Shown in pieces: positions 24,430 to 37,215 of a DNA stretch of 64,000 bases. How positions within the stretch are numbered: position 1 is the first letter of the stretch; each line of letters opens with the position of its first letter. This DNA comes from Delphinapterus leucas. Its lineage: Eukaryota > Chordata > Mammalia > Artiodactyla > Monodontidae. The stretch lies in the NCBI RefSeq assembly GCF_002288925.2, contig NW_022098069.1:75709777-75773776 (forward strand). The letters run 5' to 3'. A model generated the notes under the pieces. That model did no database searches, was not told the DNA's origin, and saw only the letters and a list, made by a program, of their open reading frames with translations. The position numbers were made by a program, and so were the translations under genes.

Positions 24430-24880
24430 CATTTGCATGGTGACTTTTCAGCTCCTTCCATCAAATAGGCAAAGTCTATTTCTCCATCGCTGAGTCTGGG
24501 CTGCCCTGGAGAATAGAATGCAGTAGATCCGACAAGCCAATTTGACCATCGATCTCAAGAGGCTTTTACACTTTGCACGTTCCCCTTTAACCCCCTCCCT
24601 CTGCCATGAGAAGAAGTACAGACTCTTCTGTTGGAGAATGAGATACAACATGGGAGCAGAGCCAAGTCGTAACACCCAAGACCATCTTTTATGGCCCAGC
24701 TCCACTTGACCCAACAGATAACTGCAGACATAAGAAGAGGCACAGCTGAATCCAGTTGAGATAAGTAGAATCTCCCAGATGTCCATAGACTTCTAAGAAA
24801 TAATAAATGTTTATTGTTTTAAGCCACTAATTTTTTAAGAGTTTCATTACACAGAAATACCTAAATGACATAACTGGGTG
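24430..24880 (+). mobile_element. MLT1-class LTR (ERVL-MaLR)
   Basis: The left part has 'tgagtctgggctgccctgga', typical of MLT1 LTRs. The right part ends with 'agaaataataaatgtttatt' and 'gttttaagccactaattttt', the MaLR polyadenylation region. It is followed by a degenerate 'ttacacagaaatacctaaat' end. The central part is diverged. The 112-codon reverse frame across it is incidental. Confidence 0.82.
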
Positions 24881-27549
24881 CTTAACTCCTCGTTCCTTTG
24901 TACTACCTATCCCAGATGATATGCTTGAGGCTTCTCTGAATGACCTCTACTCAATAAAATCTAGGCATGGTCAACCAGAGTAGTCCAAGCCCCAGTTTAA
25001 GTGTTTGCTTTGGGAATGGACCAAAGCTGGGCCAGCATTTTACCAGAAACTTTTCATCACAGTTTTTAGAAAAGTCTTTCTCTTTTTGATGGGCTGATAA
25101 ACCAAATTGATAGCGGCAATCTAAGAGACAAAGAGAGAGTGTATCCAGGACAGTTTTCAGAACATCATTGGGACTTTGGATGTGCTGTATCTGAAACCAG
25201 TACTTTTTTATTAGATATATAAAGCCAATATATATATATATTTTTAAATTTTAACTGAAGCAAGAATTATTTGGGTTTCCATTGCAACAAAAAATGTCTG
25301 AGTAATACAGGATTTTATCACCATCTAACTAGTCACATGGGAGAAGGAATGTTAAGAGATTGCCAGAGAGGCACTGGGTCAGCCAGTCCCTCTGTAGCAA
25401 GTAGCAGAAAGTGAAGGAAAGAAAAAGAGCATACACATGTGTCTTTTAATACACAGTGCCTCGTTACCAAGCAAACATGTCTGAAGCCATTTCTTTGAAT
25501 TTAAAGAAATTGTAAATCTCACTTTCCTTTGCGACAGGAACTGAGAGCGTAAGTAGGGGTATAAGAAGAAGTTCTGTTATGACAAAATTAAACAAAGACT
25601 GAAAATATTACCTACCCTGTCCACCCAAACTCCCACCCCTACTAATAGGTGCTAAGGTTGAAATGATCAAATTTCATAAATCTTTCACTGGCAAAGTATA
25701 TCTTGGGATTCTATTGTCAATTACAGCACATTCTAGAATGGAATGTCAGACTGATAATTTTCTAGATTGCTTAAAATTATAACTTTACTATTCTGTTTTC
25801 CCATTTGTCTTTGTTTGGGTGTGTATGAGTTCAGAGAGATGGTGTCTTACATTTAGAGCTGCTAGAAGAATCAGGCAACCTCGTCAGTTGTCAAAACGTA
25901 GTCCCACTATAAATGACCCTTTTTATTTTACTGTTATTTGACTACACTTGCCTGTGTAAAGTATCTTTAAAACTCTGATGCTCAACTTTTATGGGCTCCC
26001 AAAGAGCATATACTGTGCCTTATGTAAAATTTGGGGCAAAAAGATAAGTTAATAGTAGTCAAGAAATATGAAACACAGGAAATGTTAATTTTCCAAATGT
26101 CTTTGGTTATACTAGCTATTATAAACTCAGGAATGTGACAGTTGAGTTTAGCATGAATGGTGCTATTTGGAAAATGTGTTTTGATTACAATAAACCTTTA
26201 GTGATCAGAAAGGAAACGCACAGCTAGTAAAAATTAGCTGTGGAGAAACAGGATATGAAGTTGACTGACACTGGGAGGACTTGCTTTAATGTGAGTCTGG
26301 AATCCTAGTAATTCACCTAATAAAAACAAATGCTAGAAAGTTGGGCTACTTGTTGAGATATATTTCAATAAAACAAAAAGCAAAATACCTCCTACTTTTG
26401 AATTCAGCCATGCTGAATGTAGTTTTTAAAGAACTCGTGATGAGGTTTGTTGGTCTCTAAGCTGGTATTGCAGAAAGCGGTGTCTGAATCTGTCTTTATT
26501 TAGCTTTTATTGCCACTACCTGTCATGTACACAAGAAATTGGAAACGAAGCATAGAGTTGAATTAATTCATGACTGTTGTGAAGTAAACTCAAAGTAACA
26601 CTAATTTGAAATAATCTCAAAGAGGGGTTAATTTCATTTCCTTGCCTCCCTTTAACACCTTCCTTATTTAGTGTCCATCCATTTTTAGGAATGAGTGCAA
26701 GTGAATAAAATATGTGAAATCGGGTTAAATGAAGATCCACTAAATACACAGTTTTTCATTTGATACTCCTCATTGTAAGCTTTGTTCCAATTTTTACTTT
26801 CATTTTCACATCTACTTAAAAAATTATCATAAAGGAGAGAAAGAAAAATGCCTTAAAAGGCAAGGGAGGGGGCATTATTTTAAATGGAAATTCAGGTGGT
26901 ATTGAACATATTTCCATTTTCATTTCAGCATTGATTATTCTCTGATACATAAAGTTGTTGGGTCTGAACAGCAGGGCATGCTGTAGTGTTGGAATTGTAA
27001 TTGGCAGAAAAAAAATTAATGAAAGAACAAATTCAACAACAACAAAAATAATATAGAAGGAAGGAGGAAGAGAGGAGAGAAGAAAAGTTGTGTTGATAAC
27101 CCAGGCACTCTCCTTAGCCATGGAAATAAATAAAGGGATCATTATTTGCTGAATTAAAATTATTCTGAAGCAATATGTGCTCTTTTCCAATGTCTGTGAG
27201 ATGGTAACTGTTTTATGGCATGCTAAATTTGGAAATGTTTAATTATAAGAAGAAGATAATGTTGCATAAATTAATATATTTTAACATTTCCAAAATATAT
27301 TTTCTGACATTATTATATTTGTTTTATTATAACATGATGAAACATTAATTAGTAGTCATTTTTGGTAGATTTTACAGAAACCCAATGATGAGTCCAAGGA
27401 ATCTTAATGACAGAGGAAGAACAAGCACCTTCTTATTCGCGTTATATCTCATCACCTTCTTAGCAGTTGTCCAGCTAAAATTCTCACAGAACGTGGTGAA
27501 ATTTTAAGAAATATGGACCAATGAATGGTTAAAGCAAGTTACTTAAAAG
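24881..27549. other. Unassigned 2.7-kb stretch
   Basis: I recognise no repeat apart from a short TA run near 25225-25245 and a purine-rich tract at about 27055-27087. The 124-codon reverse frame at 26816-27190 is rich in F, I, L and P and has no recognisable domain. The stretch around 26840-27240 is free of recognisable repeats and could hold conserved non-coding sequence, which I cannot test here. Confidence 0.45.
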
Positions 27550-27559
27550 CTATAAAAAT

Positions 27560-27847
27560 TTTTTTTTAATTAATTAATTTATTTATGGCTGTGTGGGGTC
27601 TTCGTTTCTGTGCAACGGCTTTCTCTAGTGTGGCAAGCAGGGGCCACTCTTCATTGCGGTGCGCGGGCCTCTCACTGTCGCGGCCTCTGTTGTTGCGGAG
27701 CACAGGCTCCAGACGCGCAGGCTCAGCAGTTGTGGCTCACGGGCCTAGTTGCTCCGCGGTATGTGGGATCCTCCCAGACCAGGGCTCGAACCCGTTTTCC
27801 CTGCATTAGCAGGCAGATTCTCAACCACTGCGCCACCAGGGAAGCCC
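27560..27847 (-). mobile_element. CHR-type SINE, intermediate form, reverse orientation
   Basis: The reversed head (ccaccagggaagccc) is at the right end and the A/T-rich tail at the left. The body carries both the short-form segment, gtgagaggcccgcgcaccgc on the minus strand, and the downstream region ending in 'acgaagaccccacacagcca' that the short form lacks. The duplication tataaaaat flanks it at 27551-27559 and 27848-27856. Confidence 0.95.
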
Positions 27848-27856
27848 TATAAAAAT

Positions 27857-30545
27857 ATTTTTAAATAAAATTTTGAGTCAAAAGCAATTGACTATAATGC
27901 CTTCTTCCCTAGTTATATGAGTTCTGTCCAAAATTATTGTGGAATTTTGGATAATAAGTATACAGATTACCATAGATTATAGTTACCCCAGTCTTCATGA
28001 AGTTTCTATAAGCTTTAGTGATAAGGAATAGAATCCGTCTATGGAAGTGGTGTTCATGTGCTGTGTGTAGTACAGCCTTTGTGTGTGCTTGCACTGACCT
28101 ATGTATATACGTCTGGGGACATATAGTAAATCACAGTTGTCCCTGTGAATGACTGTAACTGTTGCTCAAAGTGTACTTGCTTTGTTCATTACTTATAATA
28201 TGACGACATTGATTACATAGCAATGGGTAGTTATCAGAATAAAAGCTAAGATACAAAAAAGTCAAGCCAGAAAAATATTCTTCTTAATAATGATTTAAAC
28301 ATAATTTGTTACAAAGTTGTAGAAAGAGCACAGAGGTTTTAAATTTCAATCATTATAACTCATTCCTGATATGAATCATTTTCTAAATTTAATTTATTAA
28401 TTACAGCAGTTAAGTGTAATTATTCTACCTATTCAAGATTTTTATTGTTACTTTTTAACAGCAAGATAAATTCAGTGGAGGATAATTACCATAACAATAA
28501 TTCAGCACACATTTTCTGACCTGCTTGGTATTACAGTATGTTCTCCAGAGTACTGGCTTCCACATTAATCAGTCATTCACTAACTTACCTCACTGTTCAG
28601 TCAGGCCTTCTAGAAGCAATTTAAAGGATAAAAATTTTTTTTCCAGGAGGAATTGACAGAGGAGATGTCCTTGTCCTGATTTCTATTTGGGTTTTAATAA
28701 AAAGCATTAAATAAATTAAGGAAAAAAATAAGAAAGCAGAAGAAAAAAAGGTTATCAAATAATCTCAGGTACCAAACATACACACAAAAAAAATGAAAAT
28801 CAAACATTTATATTAGAAAAGAAAAGACTCAGAAATCATGTGTCTTTCTGAACCAGAAGCCTCAATTCGAAGGCAGATATGTTTATTACACACCTTTCCC
28901 CGCAAGAAATGCCAGTGCATCACTGAGAACATCACATCCAATTAGCACTGCGCTGGGCACCCTGTTATCACATTCAGTGATCCATTAGGTGAGAACTAGA
29001 AAAGCACAACATAGTTATGCCTGCCTTCTTGCCAGAGGCTTTATCTCTTCATAATTACATATCTGAGTTTCTGGAAAGTTTAGCACAACACTTCAAAATC
29101 ACTTTTATCTATTCCACCTCTGCTCCAATTGTATTTCAAATAAAAATGGATTGCACTACCTGTGTTTCAAAAGCAGTGCAAATTAATACATATTCATATT
29201 ACATAAATGGAATTCTAGAGAGAGATTTTTAAACATTTTTGGGTTATAACTATCCTTGAGTCTGATGAAACAGTAGGCACAAGTCCCATGAAAGTGTTAT
29301 TGTCCAAATATTTTTTTTTAAATGCATATTATTTTACAGGATCTTATGTATATACTATAAGTTAAGCCTACATTCTCTATCATTTTTATAGATCATTTCT
29401 TTTTTCCCTATCATATTTTAAAGCAAACATAATAATTGATAAAGACAAATAGAAAATGTTGACCTTTCTGTTTATCTAACAACTGACTTAAAGGTTAATA
29501 TCTTTTATGACATTAATGATTTTGCTCTTCTATTTAATTCAAAGTCAACGGGAAGAGTAAGGGTACTGCATGCCTAGTTATGCACAGCTCTTTTAATCCA
29601 TCTCCCTGGCCACTGGATTGCAGTATATGAAATAGATGCATAGCATAAACTAAATTTTCACAACTTCTGTTCAGACACACTTGTCCCAAGCCATTCTTTA
29701 TACTGCATTCTGACGACTTCCTCACACCCAGGATTTGCTCTTGCTGTGCATTGACTTGGATGAAATTTCACCTCTCATGTAAAGGAAATATAAAGACTGT
29801 CTCAATCTGAAGATGATTCAGGGGATTTGGCATACATGGTACTTTCTTGAAATAAATACTTGACTTTTGTATAAGTGATGAATAAAAATAAATAAGCCAG
29901 GAGCTGAGTAACTGAGAATCAAAAACTCTTTTCTGATGGGTAGTGAATCCATTTCTGTATAAAACTAAGCAGAATAAATATATTAAATATTAAGAAATTA
30001 AAGTTATAATCATATTAAAACAAATTGAGAGCTTAGTGAGAAGATGAATGGAGTTGTCAGCACTTAACATCTCTAAAATTTTCCAGCAAAGAGCTATACA
30101 TAAATCCTGTCTAAAGTTGAAAAAAAAAAAGAAATAGATATTTAAGGTGAATGTATACATTTACAAAGAAAAGTATCAGAATACCTAAGCATCAAAAAGG
30201 ACAAAATGATCAATATTAAAATATGAAAGCACTCATAGAGATGATTGTAAAAGAAGTAATATGGAAATAATATGGTTATTAAATATCAAATTTGTATATT
30301 TGATATTATTAAATTGAATAAACAAAATCACACAATTAGTACTAAATAGGTCTGATGTAAGCATAAATGTGGTAATTGATCTATTGAAATAAAAGAAGTC
30401 TCAATTTGGAATTAAATATTAAATATAATAATATAATGCAATCGTGAAGAACTGGAAATGGCCTAAATATTTATAAGTTGGAATTGTTCAATTAATTATG
30501 GTAAATCATACATTGAATTTGTTTGCATTTAATAAATGAATCCTT
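27857..30545. other. Unassigned AT-rich stretch
   Basis: I recognise no repeat or gene over about 2.7 kb. A 10-bp inverted repeat with a 6-base loop lies at 30282-30307. The frames at 29017-29232 and 29534-29725 show no domain. Confidence 0.5.
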
Positions 30546-30549
30546 GACC

Positions 30550-30780
30550 AAAATTATCAGCATCAACCACCAGCCATGTTTATGTTTGGGGATCATCCTG
30601 GACGACTAGCTTAGTCTAGCTCTAAGAGGACAGCAGCTTCAGTTGCCTTTTGATTCCACCCCAAGGCAGAACTGCCTCAGTCAGACCACAGCATCTTGAA
30701 AGGTAATAATAAGTTGTTCTTTTAAGCCACTAAGTTTTGTGTTGGTTTGTTTCCTACCAAAAGATAATTGGAAAAAAGAA
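30550..30780 (+). mobile_element. MLT1-class LTR, 3' part
   Basis: The end 'ttcttttaagccactaagtt' followed by 'ttgtgttggtttgtttccta' is the MaLR LTR 3' end. The preceding 'agaggacagcagcttcagtt' stretch is consistent with a diverged MLT1 body. The 5' part is absent or unrecognisable. Confidence 0.75.
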
Positions 30781-30829
30781 CATTTCAAAAATTTTCATAT
30801 GAATTACCGGTATTTCATAAAAAGTAAGT

Positions 30830-31645
30830 AGACATTAAAAACAGCACTCTGAGAAAGGTAGTCAATAGAAAAAGACTCGCAGAATACACAGTTATTGGCG
30901 TTAACAGATAAGGACTTCAAAATAACTGTAATTAAATATATTCAAGGCAATACACAGCAAGATGGAAAATTTCACCAACGAGTGCAAAAAAAAAGATCCA
31001 AATAGAAATCTTAGAACTTAATGATATAATAACTGAGCATTAAGAGTAGATTGGATACAGCAGAAGAGGGGACTAGTAAATTGAACTAGATCAACTGATA
31101 GTATCCCAGCTAAATCATAAAGAGAAAAATGGATTATGAATATTAAACAGGAAATAAGGGGCATTTGGCATCTGTCTGAAGGTTCTAACATAAACTTGGA
31201 ATCTTAGGTTGGATGAAATGACAGAACAGTTTAAATACTGCAAAAGCAATATTTGGACAGATATATCATAGCACTAATATGTTAAGACTGATGAAATAAA
31301 GTAAGCCACATATTCAGGAATATGTGCAGGAACAGGTGTATATTTAGGAATACGCACCATTAGCAGTATATATACAAAACACATACACACAGTAACACAC
31401 ACAAACACAAACATGTAGCTAGGCACATATAGTTTTTTAAGAACTGAGAAAAGAGTTACAGATAAAAATCTTAAAAAGAGATGAAAAAACAGAGCCCTAA
31501 GCTTCAAACGAGAAATAAAAAATACTAACAGCCTACTTGTCCATAGAGCTAAAAAACGATGGAATGAAACTGTTAAAGTGCTGAAATATTGGCATGCATA
31601 AATTCTAAACTCAACAAATATCTTTAAAAGTAAATGCACAGTTAT
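30830..31645 (+). mobile_element. L1M-type 5'/ORF1-region fragment
   Basis: This follows the A-rich 5' coding region of old L1M elements. It has 'aaggacttcaaaataactgt', 'aaatagaaatcttagaactt', 'aatgatataataactgagca', 'agattggatacagcagaaga', then 'agtaagccacatattcagga' and 'aaagtgctgaaatattggca'. It is too degenerate for an open frame. The same region occurs inverted at 32440-33620. Confidence 0.7.
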
Positions 31646-32439
31646 AACATTCTAGGGAAAAATGAGTAAAACAAATAACAAGAAAAAAAATGTCCAATTC
31701 ACAAGAGAAACAAAATATTTCAAATGTATGTCCCTAGCTCATTCCTATTTTGACAATATATCTAGATGGAACAAAATATAAGCACATAACTTGAAACTTT
31801 AAGTTTAAATACCAAGTATTATTTTAATGATTTAGAAATCTTTCTGAGCAAAACACACAATCCAGAAATAATGTAACACCAAATCCAGAAACCATAGGAC
31901 ACAAAGACATATTTAGGTCAATATATCCTATCCAGCAAAATCAATCATAACATATCCATTTAAAGAAGAAAGTTTAATATTCCTAATGAAAATATTTCTT
32001 CACATCAATAAATTAGAAGAAGAAAGTCTTGTAAAATCATAAAAGGCTAAAATGATATAACAAACCTACATGGGCTAATCAAACTCATGTGAAAATAAAG
32101 ATGCAAATGTTAATTCAGAGATGTAATTTTTAGACTTATAGATTGGCAAAGAATATACTGATGAAAACCATTACTGTATTTTATACTTATAAATACATTT
32201 ATATGTTATTTAGTTTATTCAAATTAACACAGCTTCTTTTTGGCATTTTAACAATATATACATATTCTATTATGATAAATGGAAATGAATAAAAAGAGGT
32301 AGCTACAAATATATTCATATCAAAATTTTTTCTTCATAATAGAAATTTTAGAAACTGTTTATATCCATTAAAGAGTATTAACCAAATATGTTATGACAAA
32401 ATCATATAAAAAATGTTTCTAACACAATATTTGTCTTTA
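31646..32439. other. Unassigned AT-rich spacer between inverted L1M copies
   Basis: I recognise no repeat or gene. It may include further degraded L1M sequence. Confidence 0.4.
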
Positions 32440-33620
32440 TTTACAAGCATTTGACTGTGAATGCTTATGGTTGTGTGAGAGGGGGGCAGGTTTTCTAGCT
32501 TGAGGGGATTCATGCAGCTTCTTGAATGAGTGATTTGATATCTTTTGTCAGTTTTTTAATATTCTCAGGTACTGTTTCTTCAAATTGCTTCTGTTTCATG
32601 GTCTTTCTCTTTTTCTTCTGACTCCAATTATACATTTTTTTAAAATGTTTCACTGTGTCCCAAATGTCTCTTACATTGTTTTATAATTTTCCACTTATTA
32701 TCTTTATATTTTAGTCTGGGTATTTCCTTTTCTCTATCCTTCAGTTTACTAATCACCTTTCCTACTGTGTCTAATGTTTAATCTGCTGTTTGTACTCTCT
32801 ATTAAGTGTTTGTAATTCTTTTATGTGTGTGTATGTGCATATATATACACACACATGTATAAGTTATATGTTATATATATTTATTCCAAATTTTTATTTG
32901 ACTCCCTATTTTTATTGACTTCCAATCTCTGATAAATTTCTTCATTTTCTCCATTTTTTGATCATATTCTTATGGTTATTTTAAGTTATATGTCTGATTA
33001 CACTGATATGTGAGTCAACTTTAGTTGTGTTTCTGTTTAAACTTTGTTTTTGATTATTTAATCATGCATTTAAACATGCCTCAGAAGTTTTAATTGAATG
33101 CTAATATGAAAATTTGTGTTGATTCTGGGTAATGTTATCATTCTCCACAGACAATTAAATACGGTTTTTTTGTTTATTTTTTCTGGCAGGCAGAGAGATT
33201 ATAAGTGGATCAGTGTGACATTGTCTAAATTTAATTTAGACCTGCTTAGGGCTGATATACATCTTTTTTATCTTTAATAGTGTAGTATTTCCACACACAA
33301 TGTGGAGCTTCTGGGGTTTCAAAGAAAATCCTGGGTTGTTCATAGGAGCCCTTCTTCTTTGGGAGGCCTAGACCTCAATCCACTGCCTCACCTGTATTGT
33401 ATAGCAGCAAAAATATCTGCTCAGGTCTTTAGCCTACCAGCATCTGCTCTTTGCTGAGTTTCTTGAAGTTGCACCTTATGTGAACAGCTGTGTATTTGAC
33501 ATAAATTTCAAAAATAAATTTGAGATAGATTTTGGGCTCAGTTCTCCATGTTTCCCTCCTTTTCAAGATTTTGCCTGTCAAGTCCCAAGTGTTTTGGCAC
33601 ACACCACAAACACCAACCTC
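32440..33620 (-). mobile_element. L1M-type 5' region, reverse orientation
   Basis: The reverse complement gives the same L1M region as 30830-31645: 'accatgaaacagaagcaatt' aligns with its counterpart near 31230, with 'aattggagtcagaagaaaaa' just upstream. The right part ('gaaaatcctgggttgttcat', 'tttgggaggcctagacctca') resembles the L1M 5' end region, which I am less sure of. A TG/TA microsatellite lies inside at about 32825-32880. There is no coding capacity. Confidence 0.6.
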
Positions 33621-36087
33621 TATTTCTAGCAACTAATGAGGTTCTCACTTAGTGCTTTAACTCTATTCTGTTCTGAAGTGAACTGGAAAATGCACTCAGA
33701 GAAAAGACCAGGTTGAATGCTAGTTTCACATTGTTATGTGTCCCTTCTCTTATATATCATAGCCCCTTAAGCCCTGTCTATGGTGCTTTCTCTCAAATGA
33801 TTATCAAATACTTTTATTTCCATAATCATTAAAAGAAGAAAGCTTCTGAAATTCACAAATTTTGGTTTATTTATAGTTTATTTCTTTTGATTTATCAGGC
33901 TTAGTTCTTTTTTATGTTCTTGATTTTAAAACTTAGTTCATATATTTTACCTTTTTTGTATACTAATAAAATTGGTGAATCATGTAATTTTTTTCTGAAC
34001 TTAAGTCACAACTAGGTATTTACTTATTATTTCTAGTTATGCTTATTTGTTATTCTCTAGACCCTCTGAAATTGGAAATAATGATAAATGGAACAGCCAC
34101 CTGGGCAAATCAGAGATGAAAGCTACATATGAGGAAAATATGAATTCTCTATCTTTATAGATTGCTTACCTCTGGAATGTTACAAGAGAGGGAAATAGGC
34201 ATACCTGGTAGAACTTGTACATTTGAGGGTCTCTGTTAAAGGAGCTTAACTTTTGCCCAAAGTCATGCAAGTCTTGTTATATTATTTTATCTGTTCACAT
34301 GCCTGTCTCTGTTACCAGTATATTAGAGGGTCAAGGGCATAAAACTCATTTAATATTCATTCTCTTTTCATCTTCTACATAACATCTTACATAAAGAAGT
34401 TATATTATGGGGGGATTTACTTCGGCAGAACAATATATTCATATTATTTTGCAGAGATTTGATCAGTCTATTCTTACTTGCTTAGATATTAGTCTTTAGA
34501 TATTGTTAATAGATAGATGGATAGATAGATTTGATATTTAGGACAAGGTAGATACTTTCAAGCTGGTTGAATTATTTTTGAAAAAGAAGGAAAGCAGAAA
34601 ATATTATTAGCAGCAATAATACAAAATATTTATTTCTGTAAACAATTTTTTTCTGTAAAATTGAAAGAAATACAGCATTACAGATGTAACCGAGGGATCT
34701 GATTTATTCAACAACATGGGTAAATATACAATTGACCTTGTTCAGAAGCTTATAGTATAGTGAAAATTAAACTGCTATATCATATAGAAATCAAGGATTT
34801 ATTTATCAATCACAATTAGTAATTTCTAACCATTATTCAGATACATTTCTTCATTAGAATATGTATCAATACATTTGTCAAGATTTTTATAGGTGAATCT
34901 GGGTATTTGCTAGCTTTTACATTGCCCTCCACGTTGCAACAAAAGAATACATCTCTGTAAAGTGCTACACAAAAGAAACAAAAATAGGATTAAATTATAG
35001 TATTTTACATTCTGAAAGTGTACACTAACTTTATTTTCATGATAATCAACCCAAGGATATATGCTAATTATAATGCACTAGTCATTTTACCCAAGGAAAT
35101 GAAGCTGTTAAAATATTCAAAATGACCAAAAAAAAAGTTTCATTTGCACTGAATTTTACCTGGAGAAATTTGACAGAAGAACATGTTCTGGGCAATCAAT
35201 CATGGTTGTCTACAATGGTATTAATCACCCCGTGGGCCAGGTTGTTTGTCTTCTCATCATCTTTGAGGCTTAGATATTTAAAAATGTTCTGCCAAGATGC
35301 TCTTCATGTAAATGAACCATATGCTGGAAGTTTACAGTGTTGCCAAGGTGTTGTTAAGACTTGTTCAAGGTAGAAAGTTTTGCTCATTACGCGCATATTT
35401 ATTACTGAAGAAAAACTTAGTCCTTTATAGGGCAGTCCAAACATTCAAAGTTTTGGAAAGTGAGAACAGCATGGATATTTTGTCACTGAAGCATCTTCCT
35501 TATGTATTATTTGTCAGAGCATAGATATGACAAATAATTATTTGATTGGGATTTTTCCCTAGTTCTCAGAGGGAACAATTATATATCAAATGCATGTTAT
35601 CTGTAATGGGTTTTCCTTCTGAAGAAAACTGCTCTCTATTCAGTATTTGTCATTAGATACCTTGATATTTTTATGATTATCAAGTGAATGTTTTCATTCA
35701 CAAACTGTTTTTAAATGTTTTATTATTCATTTTTCATTTAAATATTGAAATAGTTTTATATGATTTCCAAAATAATATAGTGGATTCTTTTCTTAGAAAG
35801 TAATTTGATACCACCACTCAGTCTGGTAACATGAAGCTCAAAGAGCAGCCTGTGACTGAAAATCAGCAATTACTCATTTATTCAGTATGTTTACAAGGGA
35901 GAGATTGTATTAGGTGATATAAAGTTGATAACATAAAAGATGTGGTTCATTTCATGATAAATAAAGTTAATACAATTGAGAGCTGGTTTCTGAATAAAAT
36001 AATTGTGAGGCAAAATTAACCTATCAAATATAATTTCTAATAAAAGGAATATACATATAAAACTCCATAAGTTTCCAACAAAAATTA
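33621..36087. other. Unassigned AT-rich stretch
   Basis: About 2.5 kb holds no confident repeat, only a short GATA-type run at 34507-34531 and a possible U6 remnant at 34413. Two overlapping frames at 35122-35373 and 35312-35524 have no recognisable domain. Confidence 0.45.
34413..34468 (+). pseudogene. Possible U6 snRNA pseudogene fragment
   Basis: The segment ttacttcggcagaacaatat resembles the 5' end of U6 snRNA (gcttcggcagcacatatac type), and 'ttgcagagattt' is at the position of the U6 acagag segment. The rest is too diverged to align with certainty. If real, it is a dead, truncated copy, but chance similarity is quite possible. Confidence 0.22.
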
Positions 36088-36490
36088 AAACACTAGCTTG
36101 AAAAGACGTGTGCACCCTCATGTTCATTGCAGCACTAGTTACAATAGCCAAGATATAGAAACAACCTAAGGGTCCGTGGATGGATGAATAGATAAAGAAA
36201 TTGTGAGATATATATATACACACACACATAATAGCATATTATTCAGCCATAAAAAAGAATTAAATCTCGCCATAGGCAACAACATCAATGGACCTTGAGG
36301 GCAGTATGTTAAGTGAAATAAATCAGACAGAGAAAGACAAATACTGTATGACCTCTCTTACATGTGGAATCTTAAAAAACAAAACAAAAGAAAAAGCTCA
36401 TAGATACAGAGAACACATTTATGCTTACCAGAGGTATCAGGTGGGGGGGCGGTGAGAGAAATGCATGAAGGGGGTCAAAAGGTAAAAAAG
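36088..36490 (+). mobile_element. L1 fragment, ORF2 end to 3' UTR start
   Basis: Recognised blocks are 'ttgaaaagacgtgtgcaccc', 'ttcattgcagcactagttac', 'ggatggatgaatagataaag', 'attcagccataaaaaagaat' and 'aaatcagacagagaaagaca'. The 3' UTR is cut short after the G-rich run at about 36440-36455. It is diverged, with no open frame. Confidence 0.88.
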
Positions 36491-36594
36491 TTAAAAAACA
36501 AAAAAAGTAAAACTCCATTAAAGGTATTTGGTAGAAAAGCAAAGTTTCATTCCAAGGGAATGGGGGAGATAGATAGCTAAATATAAGTTAAATT

Positions 36595-37215
36595 TATATT
36601 ATCTATTTGTGTCTGTGTTCTAGAGGAATATTGGTCTGTAATTTTTTTTTTTTTTTTTTGCTTGCAATGTCCTTGTCTGATTTTAGAATCAAGGTTATAC
36701 TGGCTTCACAGAATAAGTGAAGAATAAGTATTTGTTTTCATTCTAAATTCTGAGAGTTTGTATAGGATTGATGCAATTTTCTTCTTTAAATGTTTGATGG
36801 AGCTAACCAGTGAACACATGTGGGCCGGAATTTTCTTTGTGGGAAGATTTTTTAATTATAAGTATCATTTCTGTAATAATTAATGTAATTAAGATATCTA
36901 GTTTTTTGGTTAATTTTTATATTTGCATCTACTAAGTAATTTATATTTGTCATCAAGTTTGCAGTATTTATTAGCACAGCATTGTCTGTATATTCCCATA
37001 TTAGCTTTTTAACATATGTGGAATCAGCAGTTAAATTTCTCTTGCATTTCTAATTTTGGTAACTTCTGTTGTCTCTCTTTTATCTTCATTAATCTCCCCA
37101 TGTTTAGCAATTTTAGATCTTTTTAAAGAACTAAGTTTAGATTTCACTGATTTTCTCTACTGTTAATCTATTTCATGTTCTATGGCTCTTTTTATCTTAT
37201 TTGGTAGATCAAATT
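36595..37215 (-). mobile_element. L1 ORF2 fragment, reverse orientation
   Basis: The reversed ORF2 reverse-transcriptase region is seen through 'gaggaatattggtctgtaat', 'tgtccttgtctgattttaga', 'ttctttaaatgtttgatgga', 'ttttctttgtgggaagattt' and 'gatttcactgattttctcta'. A T run of about 19 bases at 36641-36659 interrupts it. It is old and non-coding. Confidence 0.82.

Noticed and set aside
26816..27190. 124-codon open frame, minus strand, hydrophobic
   Set aside because: It has a biased F/I/L/P composition from AT-rich and purine-rich sequence, with no recognisable domain, splice context or promoter.
31274..31639. 121-codon open frame, minus strand
   Set aside because: It lies antisense to a degraded L1M fragment.
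35122..35524. Two overlapping open frames of 83 and 70 codons, considered as a processed pseudogene
   Set aside because: I recognise no parent protein, and there is no poly(A) tail or flanking duplication.
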